Part shown: one piece after another, positions 48,139-59,700 of the stretch
Layout: the number at the start of each line of letters is the position of its first letter
Numbering within the stretch: position 1 is the first letter of the stretch
Assembly: GCA_031841125.1 (NCBI GenBank)
Contig: JAJSSI010000088.1
Coordinates: 1 to 64,000 of the forward strand
DNA length: 64,000 nucleotides
Direction: 5' to 3'
Origin: Acanthococcus lagerstroemiae
Lineage: Eukaryota; Arthropoda; Insecta; Hemiptera; Eriococcidae
The notes under the pieces: model-generated
Database searches by the model: none
Seen by the model: the letters and a program-made list of their open reading frames with translations, nothing else
What the model was told of the DNA's origin: nothing
Program-made: the position numbers and the translations under genes

Positions 48139-50360
48139 AATGCTGCAGGGCTCAGAATGCTTTAATGCTATTATTATACTATTACTATTATTGATATTAT
48201 TATAGTCATTGTTATTACCTATAAGTATTAATGTTAATTGTAATTATTTTTTCAAGTTGTTCGAATCCAGACATGATAAATTTTATGTACCATTTACCTA
48301 AGGTGAATTTTATGCAGCTTTATAATCATTTAGGTTTTTAATTTTGAAACATTGTTAGATTCGTCAACGAAAAATAACAAATAAATTGTAATATTAAGAA
48401 ATGATTTTTTGGAATTTTGTGTTTCGTCGGCTAATCCTTCATGCTTTGACTACAGGGAAATAAGGAAGAAAAATAATAGATCTTTTGAAATGCGTTGCCA
48501 TAGGAAAATTAGTAATTAAATAGATATACAAGAAGAATAAGAACGGGTTTTATTTGGGACTGTTCCAAGAGAAGAAAAGGAGATACATTGATAGGACATA
48601 AGACACCCAAGAATGGCTGCGTTAGGATACTATTCAGAAGAAAGAACAATGAATGGGTTTTCAGGCAGAGATTTCAATGTATAAAACAAATTATGAACTA
48701 TGTCAAATGTGATTTAGACTTGAAGGCGCTTGACTTAAACAGAAAAAACGATGAATGTAACAGAAAATGGGACTGTTATAAAATGTACTAATCGCATCAA
48801 CAGTGGATTCAGTAATTCCGCCCTTCCCCGGTACTTTGATGATCTGCGCCCCGCCTGATGTGGGCTCTTCAAGGAATCCAAACCAAACGAAAAAAACTTT
48901 TAAGGAAATCTCAGATATTCTGCACCCTAAGCTACAGCTTATTATTTTAAAAATCGCCGCTATATAGCACTCAAGAAAAATCGTCATTCATAACTACATT
49001 TATGAACAGAAGTTTCAAAAAGAAATCCAAAAACAGAATTAGAATTATGAAATTACATCATGCTTTTTTATTAATCCATAAAAAACATATTGAAGATAGA
49101 TTAAAAACAAAAAAGAAATTTCTACATCAAACCTCATTCTTTGTGAAGGGGACACTTTTTCTAGACCTCTTGACCAAGTTTTAGAAAAATTTGCTCGCCA
49201 GTCATCTCTTTATTACTTTATGTTATTTACTCCCTACAATCGTATCGAGCCTCGAAGTATCCCAAATCTATGAGAGACTATTTTTTGCTGATCTTTTCAT
49301 AAGAGGAGTTCACCCTTCCTAGGACTCATCCTACCGAGATAACAGGAGTCAGTTCCTAAATTGAAGCTTACAGAAGTTCCCTTTTGAAACAAAAGAAACG
49401 CTTGACCGGGCTTCAGTGAGCTGGAGAAACGTTAAAACTGATATCATCTTCAATATAATTCTTCGGAACAAGTACTTGATGAATCTGTCTTTTTTTTTTT
49501 GGGGGGGGGGGGTGCCAATTATCACCCGCCAACCTCAGTAGTACATTCTGCCAGAGCTACACAGAAATGATGTTCCAAAATGATTAGACCTACTCATATT
49601 CTTACTCAATCCTCAAACATGTAAACGTCTACTTGGCAGAAAAATTCCATTAAGAATCTGGGAATGTATAGTGAATGTTCACCATTTAAAGCTGCATGAA
49701 ACAAGTATTTGATTACTAAATAGACATAAACAAAGATGAAAGGATTCTTCATTCATATACGTAATATTCATAGGGTTCCGCAGCACCTTACATTGTTTGA
49801 TCTCCAGCCAAGTACTTGCTAGTTCATAGTCTCTAGAGGATCAGTATATGTCTTCTACAACAGAAAATTTGTACGCATACAGGTATTCACGTTTCAAAAT
49901 ATCTTCACTTCTTATAAAGCGTAACATGCTACCACAGTAGATACGATCCTAGGAAATACAAATTTGTTAGTTCCACCAGCACTCAAAGCTGTGATAAGCT
50001 TACAAAATAGTTGCACCTTGCTGTTCGAAGCTCTCTCATTTACTCGACCGCTCTGTAAATAATTTGAGTTATAATTCATGATGTATATTGTATACCAGCT
50101 TTTCAGTAAGCTCGCATTTACATTTTCAAACGTTCAAAACTAATACAAATTGCCGACATAGAAGCATTAGTACTAAACAACAAACTGGTAAATTAAATTA
50201 GACACCGAGTCACAGACTGATAACGAGCTTCACCAAAATCCAACAAGCTTCACTCCTGCTTGATGTTCGTTTGGTAACCACTAACGTTTCAAATGTTTCA
50301 ATTTAGTGAAATGAAACGCAGAACAATCTTTTCGACTTATACTTTTGTAGGTTGGCAACA
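48139..50360. other. Intergenic, upstream of eIF4A3
   Basis: An ATT-type microsatellite at 48165-48225 continues the interrupted module. A T10-G12 homopolymer junction sits at about 49491-49513. Remaining frames (for example 48588-48791) are short and unrecognised. Confidence 0.5.
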
Positions 50361-50373
50361 CGTACTCTGGAGG

Positions 50374-50480
50374 CTGTCGACGTTATTAGGCTCTCGACCC
50401 TATTAGGCGATGCCGCAGTATGAACCAAAATGGTGGCTTAGTATACCCAGGTGAAACTATAGAGCCCTAGCAGCAGCGGC
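50374..50480 (-). mobile_element. MITE end of the CTCTATAGTTTCAC family near the eIF4A3 promoter
   Basis: In reverse orientation this matches 2325-2480: CTCTATAGTTTCACCTGGGT, CCATTTTGGTTCATACTGCG and CTAATA...GTCGAC. It ends about 230 bp before the eIF4A3 ATG, so it lies in or next to the promoter or 5'UTR. Confidence 0.6.
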
Positions 50481-50713
50481 GTCCATTTCTTGCAATCAAA
50501 ATGGCTGTCCGTTATGCCTCCCCTTAAAGCCCTTCTAGAGCTGCCTTCCACCCTTCAGTTATAAGAACCTTGGCTGGTTTGTGGTTTCGGTCTTGCCTTC
50601 GGATTAATCAAATCAAACCTTCCATTATTTTGCGTTTCATTCTGTTTAATTTCACATTAAGTTGATTATTTGTGTGCATTTGAATTGAAATAGTCTTTGA
50701 AAATCATCCAACA

Positions 50714-53700
50714 ATGGCAAAACGGCCTATGACCGAGGATTTATCGAATGTGGAGTTCGAAACGAGCGAAGATGTCGAAGTCGTTTCAACATTTGACCAA
50801 ATGGGACTGAGAGAAGACTTGCTTCGCGGTATTTATGGTTACGGTAGGAATATAAAAACAATTAATTAAATTAAACCACTCGGTCTTCCTCTACCAGTCT
50901 CCGTATTATAAGTGAACGAGTTCTTTGTATGTTTGAGCTTGTTCGTAGTTTTGATTACTAGTCTAACCTATGCGTTAACCAGAAGGAAAGTGTAAAACAT
51001 GAATATTCGAGCACCAGAAGCTATTTCCTGTTTCCCTCGATCATCGGTAAACTGATATTTAATGGAAACTAGTGTAAATATTTGATATCTTATACGGTGC
51101 TCGTATGTGCTCGGTAGGTTTCGAAAAACCGTCAGCTATACAGCAAAGAGCTATAAAGCCGATCGTCAGAGGAAGAGACGTTATCGCCCAAGCACAATCT
51201 GGTACTGGTAAAACAGCTACATTCAGCATTTCAATCCTCCAGTCGATTGATACTCAGCTTCGCGATGTACAAGTGTTATGCTTGTCCCCGACTCGCGAAC
51301 TCGCGTGCCAAATTCAAAAGGTATCTCGTCGAATATTTGTATTTGTATTACACTGTGCCACTATTTCCCAAAACCGTATTATAATTTCGAGAGTTAATTT
51401 TAGGTGGTGCTAGCGTTGGGAGACTTCATGAATGTTCAGTGCCATGCGTGTATTGGTGGTACAGCTTTAGGAGAGGATCTAAGGAAACTAGATTACGGAC
51501 AGCATGTCGTATCGGGCACTCCTGGACGAGTTTTCGGTTATTATAATTAAATTTATTCATCAGCGGCGTAATATTGCTGAATAGTGTATGGAAGCGGTAA
51601 TGATAACGATTGTTCTTTTCAGATATGATCAGGCGCCGTGTACTGAGAACAAGAGCCATTAAAATGTTGGTTCTAGATGAAGCCGATGAAATGTTGAACA
51701 AAGGTTTTAAAGAACAGATTTATGATGTCTATCGTTATCTTCCACCAGCTACTCAGGTTAGTCTCGTTCGAATGATGATTGAAGATTCTAGTCTCTAGTG
51801 GTACGAATCATTAATAATGGGAAATCATTCCAGGTGGTTTTGATATCAGCTACTTTACCCCATGAGATACTAGAAATGACCAGCAAGTTTATGACGGATC
51901 CGATTCGAATCTTGGTGAAACGGTAAGTCATGATCTGGTCGTAAGTTGGTTCTTAAGCGGCCGTTCGAAACTTATTAAATCACGTTTATTATTCGGATTT
52001 TAGCGATGAATTGACGCTCGAAGGTATTAAGCAGTTTTTCGTTGCCGTCGAACGCGAGGAGTGGAAATTTGACACTTTATGTGACTTGTACGATACGTTA
52101 ACGATCACGCAAGCCGTTATCTTCTGCAATACAAAGCGAAAGGTGATACGCGAGTTATATTTCTCGTATTATTGATTTTAGTATTAATAGCCTGTACTAA
52201 TTTTATGTATTTTCGAGTAGGTGGACTGGCTGACCGAAAAGATGAGGGAAGCTAATTTCACAGTTAGCTCGATGCATGGTGATATGCCGCAGAAAGAAAG
52301 GGACGCTATCATGAAAGAATTCCGTTCAGGACAAAGGTACTGTATTTTTTACTTCCCTATAGTTGGGACTGTCAAATACTAAAATGTTTTTCTGGCCGGT
52401 GGAGCTCAGTAAAAATTGTCGAACTTTTCGTTTTGAATTTATTCCTTAAAATGAGTTGTAAGATTTCCGGAAAGGATTGCCCCGAATCGCAGCACTAACG
52501 CGGAAACGTAATCGCATTTTAAAATGAAACTTGACCATGATGTTTTCACTCCTTGCAGCCGAGTTTTGATCACTACAGATGTGTGGGCGCGTGGTATTGA
52601 CGTTCAACAAGTTTCCCTCGTTATCAACTACGACTTGCCGAACAGTCGTGAATTGTACATACACAGGTAGGTGCTTCGTTGTCAATTGATAGAAATTAAA
52701 CCAGAAAAATTCGGGCTCTGTTGAATTGCCATATGAGGAAGCTGTTGTTTGTGTGGTTATTATCGAAATGGTAGTTGTACCGACTTATTTGTTCTAGTCG
52801 AAGATGAGCCATAAAGATCACGATCTCGCGATAATCTGAAAAATTGATAATGTATTGTCCTCTCATTATCTTTCGTATCATTCGATCACGATGTTTTCCG
52901 GTTTCAAATCGATGATTATTTTGTAATATTGATCATACACTACATTTCGAGATGGAAATCAGAAGATCGTGATCATGAATTTAAAAACCTATTCGTGTAT
53001 GAAAGCTGTTGACAGATGTGAATTCTAAATGAAATCTCACTGAGATCTACAATTTTCAAGCCTGCTCAAAATTAACTGGATACGCTCGCAATTTCCTCGA
53101 ATAAAATTTATTCTGTGAGATGTTTTAGTTAATGAGCGCCTCCATCAAATCGTTTCATTGTTGAAGAACTCTCGTTAATTGTTTATATTTTGCAGAATTG
53201 GTCGGTCAGGTCGTTTCGGTCGTAAGGGTGTAGCGATCAATTTTGTAAAAAGTGACGACATAAGAATATTGCGAGACATCGAGCAATACTATTCAACTCA
53301 GATTGACGAGATGCCGATGAATGGTGAGTTTACAGTTGTTATAATTATTAATTAGTAGCGATTACATGTTTACTACGCGCACCATACGGGGAAGAAACTT
53401 CGAGCTAAAAAAAAATAATGACGCTGAGCTTAACCGACAATCGGGAGTCGCAGTGGATTGCCATTGATTAGAAATTGATTAGCGTACCTAGCGCAACTAA
53501 CTAAAAACTGCGGTTACACGATGCTTAGCCTAAAAAGTTTATGAGTTGAATTTGCTTTCTGAGTGATATGAGAAACTCTGTGTGACTCCTTATTCCCCCC
53601 CCCCACCCCACGCCAGGGAGAAAAATCGATATTCGGACCTATTGGGCTTTTCCAGTACTCCATATTACATGCTCATTCGCCTTTCCTGATATCAAGTTGG

Positions 53701-56522
53701 TAGTGTATGATAAGAACGTATATCGTAATCTTCGACCATTTGTCAAGATGAGTGGTTGATTATGGTCGTACCAGTGAGTTTCGAGTTTTATCTTTTGCGT
53801 CGTATTTTATCTTTTCTGTCTTCTCTGTATAATTCAAAATTTTTGTTTCCCATTCCTTCTTCCGTCTTATCGTATGAGTATCGATTTCGATAATAACAGT
53901 TTAATTTTCGGCTTACACTTTCGGTAACGTTTGCATTAACGTTGCCGAAAGAATTTGAACTTTCTCAAAAAATTCTGATCTTCAACGTTTTCAAGTATCG
54001 CACCAGTTTCGCGCATCAAGTACCGTTATCATGTACTACCAACGTGATAAAAGGAGAGGCGAATATAAGTATGCAGTATGGAATACTGGACTAGCCCTAT
54101 AGCCTGCCTGTCGGGCGAATCGAAGAGTTGAGGCGAATTTCAATTTGAACCTGCACTAAATACTTGTCATCGTATCTCCGAATTTAAACGTAGAAGTACA
54201 ATTGGAGATCTCGATGTAAGTAGTCGAGTGATGTAATGGTGAGCGTCGTTTCATCATTGCCATTGATCTTCCACCTAGAACCGACTGATCTCGCTTATGG
54301 GTTGGTTGGATGTCAAAACTTCGAAGTGACGGTGATATCACTTAGGCTGCATGTGTTCTAAATTTAAAACTGCAGCGCAATCTGCTACCTGTTTCAACAT
54401 TTCATGATCTATACTATGAAAAAAGTTAATGCCATTGCTTTATGCATAAACATTCCACGAAGGTTAAATGACCAATTATGCTTACCAGGACATACTTAAG
54501 TGGGTAACGCTTCGCGATGAATATTTGTAAACTTGTATTGGTCATAAGATGCCTATCTTGTAAAACTAAAAATGTTCTTTTTTCAATATATGTACGAAAA
54601 ATACCGCATCACTTCCCTGCTGCTCGTAGCTTGTATGCAACTTGGCGTTCCCCGAAGAAAATATTGAAAAAAATTTCGTGCACTACTCGCCGGGCGGAGT
54701 GGGTGAAATACGACTCATGTATTGGAGCCCTCGCCTTCAGCTTTGTTGCGAAGTGCAAATTCTCAGTCGTATTTCACTAATTTTTCTCTAGTTTGTAATA
54801 CATACAGAATTTTCCTACTCAGTATCGCAGGCCGGTAGAAATCGGCAATACTTGGAGATGGGAATAAACAGCGTCACGTACAAATATAGTCTGTATTCAG
54901 AGTCTTCAGAGTTTTAAAATAACGAACTTTTTCTGCAAGTCAGATCACGCATTTTAATTCAGATTTTTTTTGTAAGATAATAATTAATAGGTAGTATGTA
55001 CCTAAAAGAGGTAACGTAAATATGCCAATTGAATTGCCAACCTTTGATATTGAAGAGGTTTCACGAGTTTTAACATTATAATCATGAAATTTGAATAAAA
55101 CTATTCAAGCACACAATTTTCATAGCTCCTTCAAATTTCAAGGTAGACAATAAGCAGTGATAATAATTTTTTATTTCTCTCATAGTAGCCACGATTCATA
55201 GTATGTTTGAAAAAGAATGATATTTTTGCTTTGTGAACGTTTATTCAAAAATTTTGTGATATGTTCCAAATTTTGGAATTGAATTTTGTCCATGCCTCCT
55301 TTGCGACTTTTTTTGAAAAGTAACTGTAGATAATTCAGTGAAGTGAAACAAAACTTGTTACCACCTATTGCTTATCTCGGTTATTGAAGGAGAGTCGTGA
55401 ACTCCAAAAATTATACTCAGTTTTATGATTGTAAAACAGCTGATGTAGTCCCTTCAGTATCAAAAGTTGGCAATTCATTTCGGAAAATTTTTGTTGTCCT
55501 TTCGATGTTTCATCGGGGGGGGGGATCTGAATAGAACTCCAGACTTGCAATGATAGTTCACTATTTTGAAAGCCCCTTCAATCTTGAGTATAGGCCATAT
55601 ATGTGTATATGTATCGCTCTTCTTTTTCCTCGCGAAGTGCATTTACCCCTAATCGCCATGACTTATTTCGCTGAAACACCCTGCATTCTATTTCAGCCTC
55701 TTGGCGAAACTTGACGGGTGTTTGTGTTGATACCTGATTGCAGTGACGTAGGTCTTATGCCCCCTATTACCTTTTTTCTCTTCTTAGGTTTCACGATTTC
55801 AGAAGCATACCAATTACTTTAATTCTCCACTCCTCCCTGTCCCGTAGTATGAAGATTAGTTATTTAGGGCTAGTCTTACAAGGTCCGTGAGCTGTCACGT
55901 GCAATCTCACCGTCAGGTAACCAGGCTTTTAAATTTCCTTAATCAATGATTTGTATTACACTTATCTTCGTTAAAACTATTTTTGAACAACTAGTCATTT
56001 GTTCATGAAGTCAATTAGAAGAAAAAGTTGGGAGTTTAAATTTTGAAACTCTCAATAATGACCTCGAACCATTAGGCAATGTCGCCAACTGCGATATCTC
56101 AGTGGGTGACAAGCTGTCTGTTATCAGTGACATTTACATGATTTCAAGCAGACAATTCTTTTGCAAATAGTTTATCAAGTCAGAATTTATATAAAAAATC
56201 ATAGGAATAAGTTTTGTTGAGATTGAAATTTTCTTCGATTTGCATAAACTTCCAAGTTTGATATACGTTAAATCTTTTATCGTTACTCTCCCATAAGCAA
56301 ATGTACAGTGACGTCCACTCAGTGAGCGTTCCCAACATTGCCTAATTGAATTTCCTTATGAATTCTAATAGGTGTTCTAGAAATCTTCTTGTGTGGTATG
56401 TACCACAAGTTCTTTTAATTACGAGTACTGAAGAAAATAACACTACTGTTGTAGCACTATTGTCCGAATGTACCTTAATTGTTTTTCTCTCTTGTTTGTT
56501 TCCAGTGGCGGATCTAATTTGA
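50714..56522 (+). CDS. eIF4A3: eIF4A3, DEAD-box helicase of the exon junction complex (398 aa)
   Basis: ATP-dependent RNA clamp that anchors the exon junction complex on spliced mRNA in the nucleus. Ten exons: 50714-50843, 51118-51320, 51404-51536, 51623-51756, 51834-51922, 52004-52142, 52221-52336, 52559-52666, 53196-53323, 56506-56522; all junctions AG/GT and in frame, 1197 nt. All helicase motifs are present: Q motif [39 protein letters not shown] and [13 protein letters not shown]. The ending DEMPMNVADLI and the N-terminal [16 protein letters not shown] separate eIF4A3 from eIF4A1/2. The final coding exon has 17 bases, including the stop, and lies after a 3.2-kb intron. AATAAA follows at 56590. 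Confidence 0.97.
53324..56505 (+). other. Last intron of eIF4A3 (3.2 kb)
   Basis: GTGAGT donor and TTTCCAG acceptor. It holds a hairpin with 13-bp perfect arms, GTGAAATACGACT (54703-54715) and its complement (54765-54777), probably part of a small insertion, plus short C and G runs. No exon or nested gene was found. Confidence 0.6.
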
Positions 56523-56589
56523 ATGGGCGAACCTACGTGCGCTTACTTTTTTTGTACCTTCTAATATTATATTTATATGATAAGTACCA

Positions 56590-56595
56590 AATAAA
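56590..56595 (+). terminator. Poly(A) signal of eIF4A3
   Basis: AATAAA 67 bp after the TGA stop. It lies within 50 bp of the opposing POLD1 signal. Confidence 0.7.
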
Positions 56596-56630
56596 TTGAG
56601 ATAAGTATAAGTTTGGAAAAGCGTATGAGT

Positions 56631-56636
56631 TTTATT
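56631..56636 (-). terminator. Poly(A) signal of POLD1
   Basis: TTTATT on + (AATAAA on minus), 80 bp after the POLD1 stop. With cleavage 15-25 bases on, POLD1 and eIF4A3 transcripts would end at nearly the same position. Confidence 0.65.
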
Positions 56637-56715
56637 TTTTAAAACGTAATCACGCATTCTATGAGTTGAAAAATAAAATGAAACGATGGAACTATTCTAG
56701 TTAATGGGCTCGTCT

Positions 56716-59700
56716 TCAAGGATCGCCAAAACGCTGAACTATCTTCTCTTGGGCCGCTAGGTCAATCTGTACTTTCTTACGCATATAGAATATGGGACAG
56801 TCACGGCTGCAACAAAAACGGAAAACTTGTCAAGTATCGTACTAACCGCTTACGTTTACGCTCGTGAATACAATATTCTAGCAAACCTGGTACATAAAAC
56901 CTCTTCGTGTAAACTTCCTTGACAATTCTGGCACTGCGTCCACAGTCGACAGAACGAAACTTCGAGCTCGTTCAACCTGTAAACGCGAAAATAGTGTTAA
57001 TCCACTCGGCGCCAGTATTACATGCTCATTCAAGTCATAGTCTTACTTTTTCATCTCTTGCTGATACAAAACTCCTTCGCTCAGCAAACAGTGTTGACAA
57101 ACAGCGTTCGTTTCGTTCGCGGTCGATAACACCGATCTGCAGCCGATACACACTTCTCGCTTTTTGGTGAACGCGGACAACGCGCTCACTTTGGACGTGA
57201 CTATAGTCTTGGTTCTCGTATGGTCTCCTCCTGCGAAACACGTCAGATAGTAAATTTAAGCGTTCAGGATGCATGAGTCGATAAGAAATCGAGCTTCATC
57301 TGTTAGAAGGGCTTCATCTTTCATTTTCGGTGGAGAAGAGCGTATTGATAGAGGACTAGAACATTGAAAGATCGATGGTCTTCATGCAAAAAGTACATTA
57401 GGTAATCAACTTTCTAATAGGAATCAGAACATTTGCCATTTCAACGCTATATGATATAGTTGATGAGCGTTTGTACCGTGTTTACGATATTACGTCGGGT
57501 ACATCTAATTATTAGATACTACAAGTCATGAGACGATGAAAAGGACAGAACACGAAAGACTATACTCTGTGATAGAAGAAGAACCTGTAACGTGAGATCA
57601 TTGCGTAAGAATACGCACGCGAGTGTGAGGTGTAGGAATTCGCGTTCACGCGAAAGAATATTTCAAGCAGCTAAACTTCTTGAACCCTTCAGACACTTAC
57701 TCAGTAACAATGATTCTGCTTTATCTCCTAAAATCGGAGAAAATATCCGCAACAACGGCTTCGATAACTGACCTTCTAGATAGTACGTCGTGTCAATGGG
57801 TATGCTATTTTCCAAAACAAAAATAGGGTCCTTCGAAGAAAGAAAAAAAAACGGAAAATATTAGAGCATTTATCGAGAAAAAATCATCGTATACTGATGA
57901 ATTAGTACGCACTTCCGCTTTCATATATCCTGGCGTGCCTTTGGCTGCAGCCACCAGCACATAAGGTACTCGATCGCCTAGCTTGGGCGCAGTGCCTTTG
58001 TCTCGCTTCTCCATCTTTTTGGCCAATTCGACGTGCGCCTGCTTCACAGCGTAATCATTCTTTGTAAGCTCTTTTGTGATCACCAACTGCGATATGTCGA
58101 CTCGATTACACAGCAGGTCGCTAATAATTTGTTTTGCGTACGCTAAGGCGTCGTCCGGGTTTCTGTTGATGCACGACGACGGAAAAATGGGAGGAAAAAT
58201 GTAGTCAACTAGTTTTTTTTAACAACATACATACGTACAGAATTTATGATCGCCATAAAGTTTTTAAACGTATATACCCTTTACCTTTCGATCAGTAATT
58301 TATTCAAGCAAGTATTCATAACATTAGCAACGAGAGGGCAGTTATCACGTCTCACAGTTTCCAAACCTTTACAATCCATTTTATCATATTTTTCAGGCTT
58401 GGTAAAGTAGAGTCCGGCATAGCGTTTCTTATTTATCAATAAATAAGGGAAATACACCTGAAATGTTAAAGATATTATTCTCATTACCTTTACATGGAAT
58501 TTTCTCAGTATACATTAGAAACCTCGAATTCGCTCCCGCCTTCAAGGTCCGCGAATAAGGAGACAGAAAAGCAATCCGAAAGCTAAGATCTTTTTGAAAT
58601 ATAATACAACGCTGACTGTGAGTTCATCAGTCTTTTCGACCTAATGCCCCCAGTACACTCTCACTATGTTACCCGATACGAGCTCGTCTAGACAACGAGG
58701 CAAGACACCCGAGGACCCGAGCAGCCGCATACATTCGCGATACGACTTCGTCAAAGTTGCTTTAGTCGTCCATTCGGGATTCGTTTTCCTTTGACACTCC
58801 CCATAAAAACCGACAAGGCGAGCCCACCGAACGCGAGGCGAGGAAACCGAGTACACTCTCGTGCTCGCCATAGTCTCGTGGTAATCTCGTGCTGTAAGGC
58901 GAGTGTACTGGGGCCATGTATTTGTCTCTTCTTCTCTCTGTGCACCATCTTTAGGAAGAAAACAGATTCGAAAGCCAAGTTTGTCAGCCATAGCGGTGTT
59001 GTAAGTCGTAGAGCCACGCTAATGAAAAGAGAAGGTTCCCTCCGGTCAGAACTAAACTTGCTTCACGTGTTTTTTTTGTGTTTTTTTTTTGCTACATTTC
59101 AAAATCATTTCGATTCGCTCCGCCCAGGAATACCCTATTCTGATATCTTTTCAAGGCTTCACCCCCCCCCCCACCCCCGTCCATCGAAAATATTTGAGTA
59201 TGATGACGATAAATCATCATTAATTAATACAGATTACCAATTTTTCACATCTTATTCTTCTGATCAAGTCGCGAAGCCTGCTAGCGAGTCTTTAGAAGTC
59301 ATAATAAAATCGCAGCATGTCTCGAGATCACTACAAAGTCTTGAAAAATTGTAATACTCCTAACGATGTTTTAGCACCAATTCAATGCCATTGGTACCGT
59401 AAATGCCCGTCTATTGGTACGTGTCATTCTGTTGAGAAATACTGATCTGTTCGAAGTCTGAAAAAACATTACAGTAAACAGACTAGGTGTTTTGAAAAAG
59501 ACTTGTTTTCGCCCATCAATCAGTCCGAATTTCTAGCGAAAACTTCTTCAGTGCATGTTACATTTTGTTATCACCAGAGATGATTTCTCAATAACAAAAC
59601 GAGAGTCGAGTGACCCACTCCACCAAATTAATTTTTTCAGTCAAAATTGAAAATCTTATTAGGATTAAATACTGGCGCACCATTCACTCGATCATTAAAC

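Noticed and set aside
2331..50470. Matching inverted CTCTATAGTTTCAC ends 48 kb apart as termini of one giant transposon
   Set aside because: A third, complete 183-bp element with the same ends lies at 2138-2320, so these are separate copies of a dispersed MITE family.
58791..59354. 187-codon + frame inside the POLD1 intron
   Set aside because: It covers a GC-rich TIR element and ordinary intron sequence; no recognised protein.
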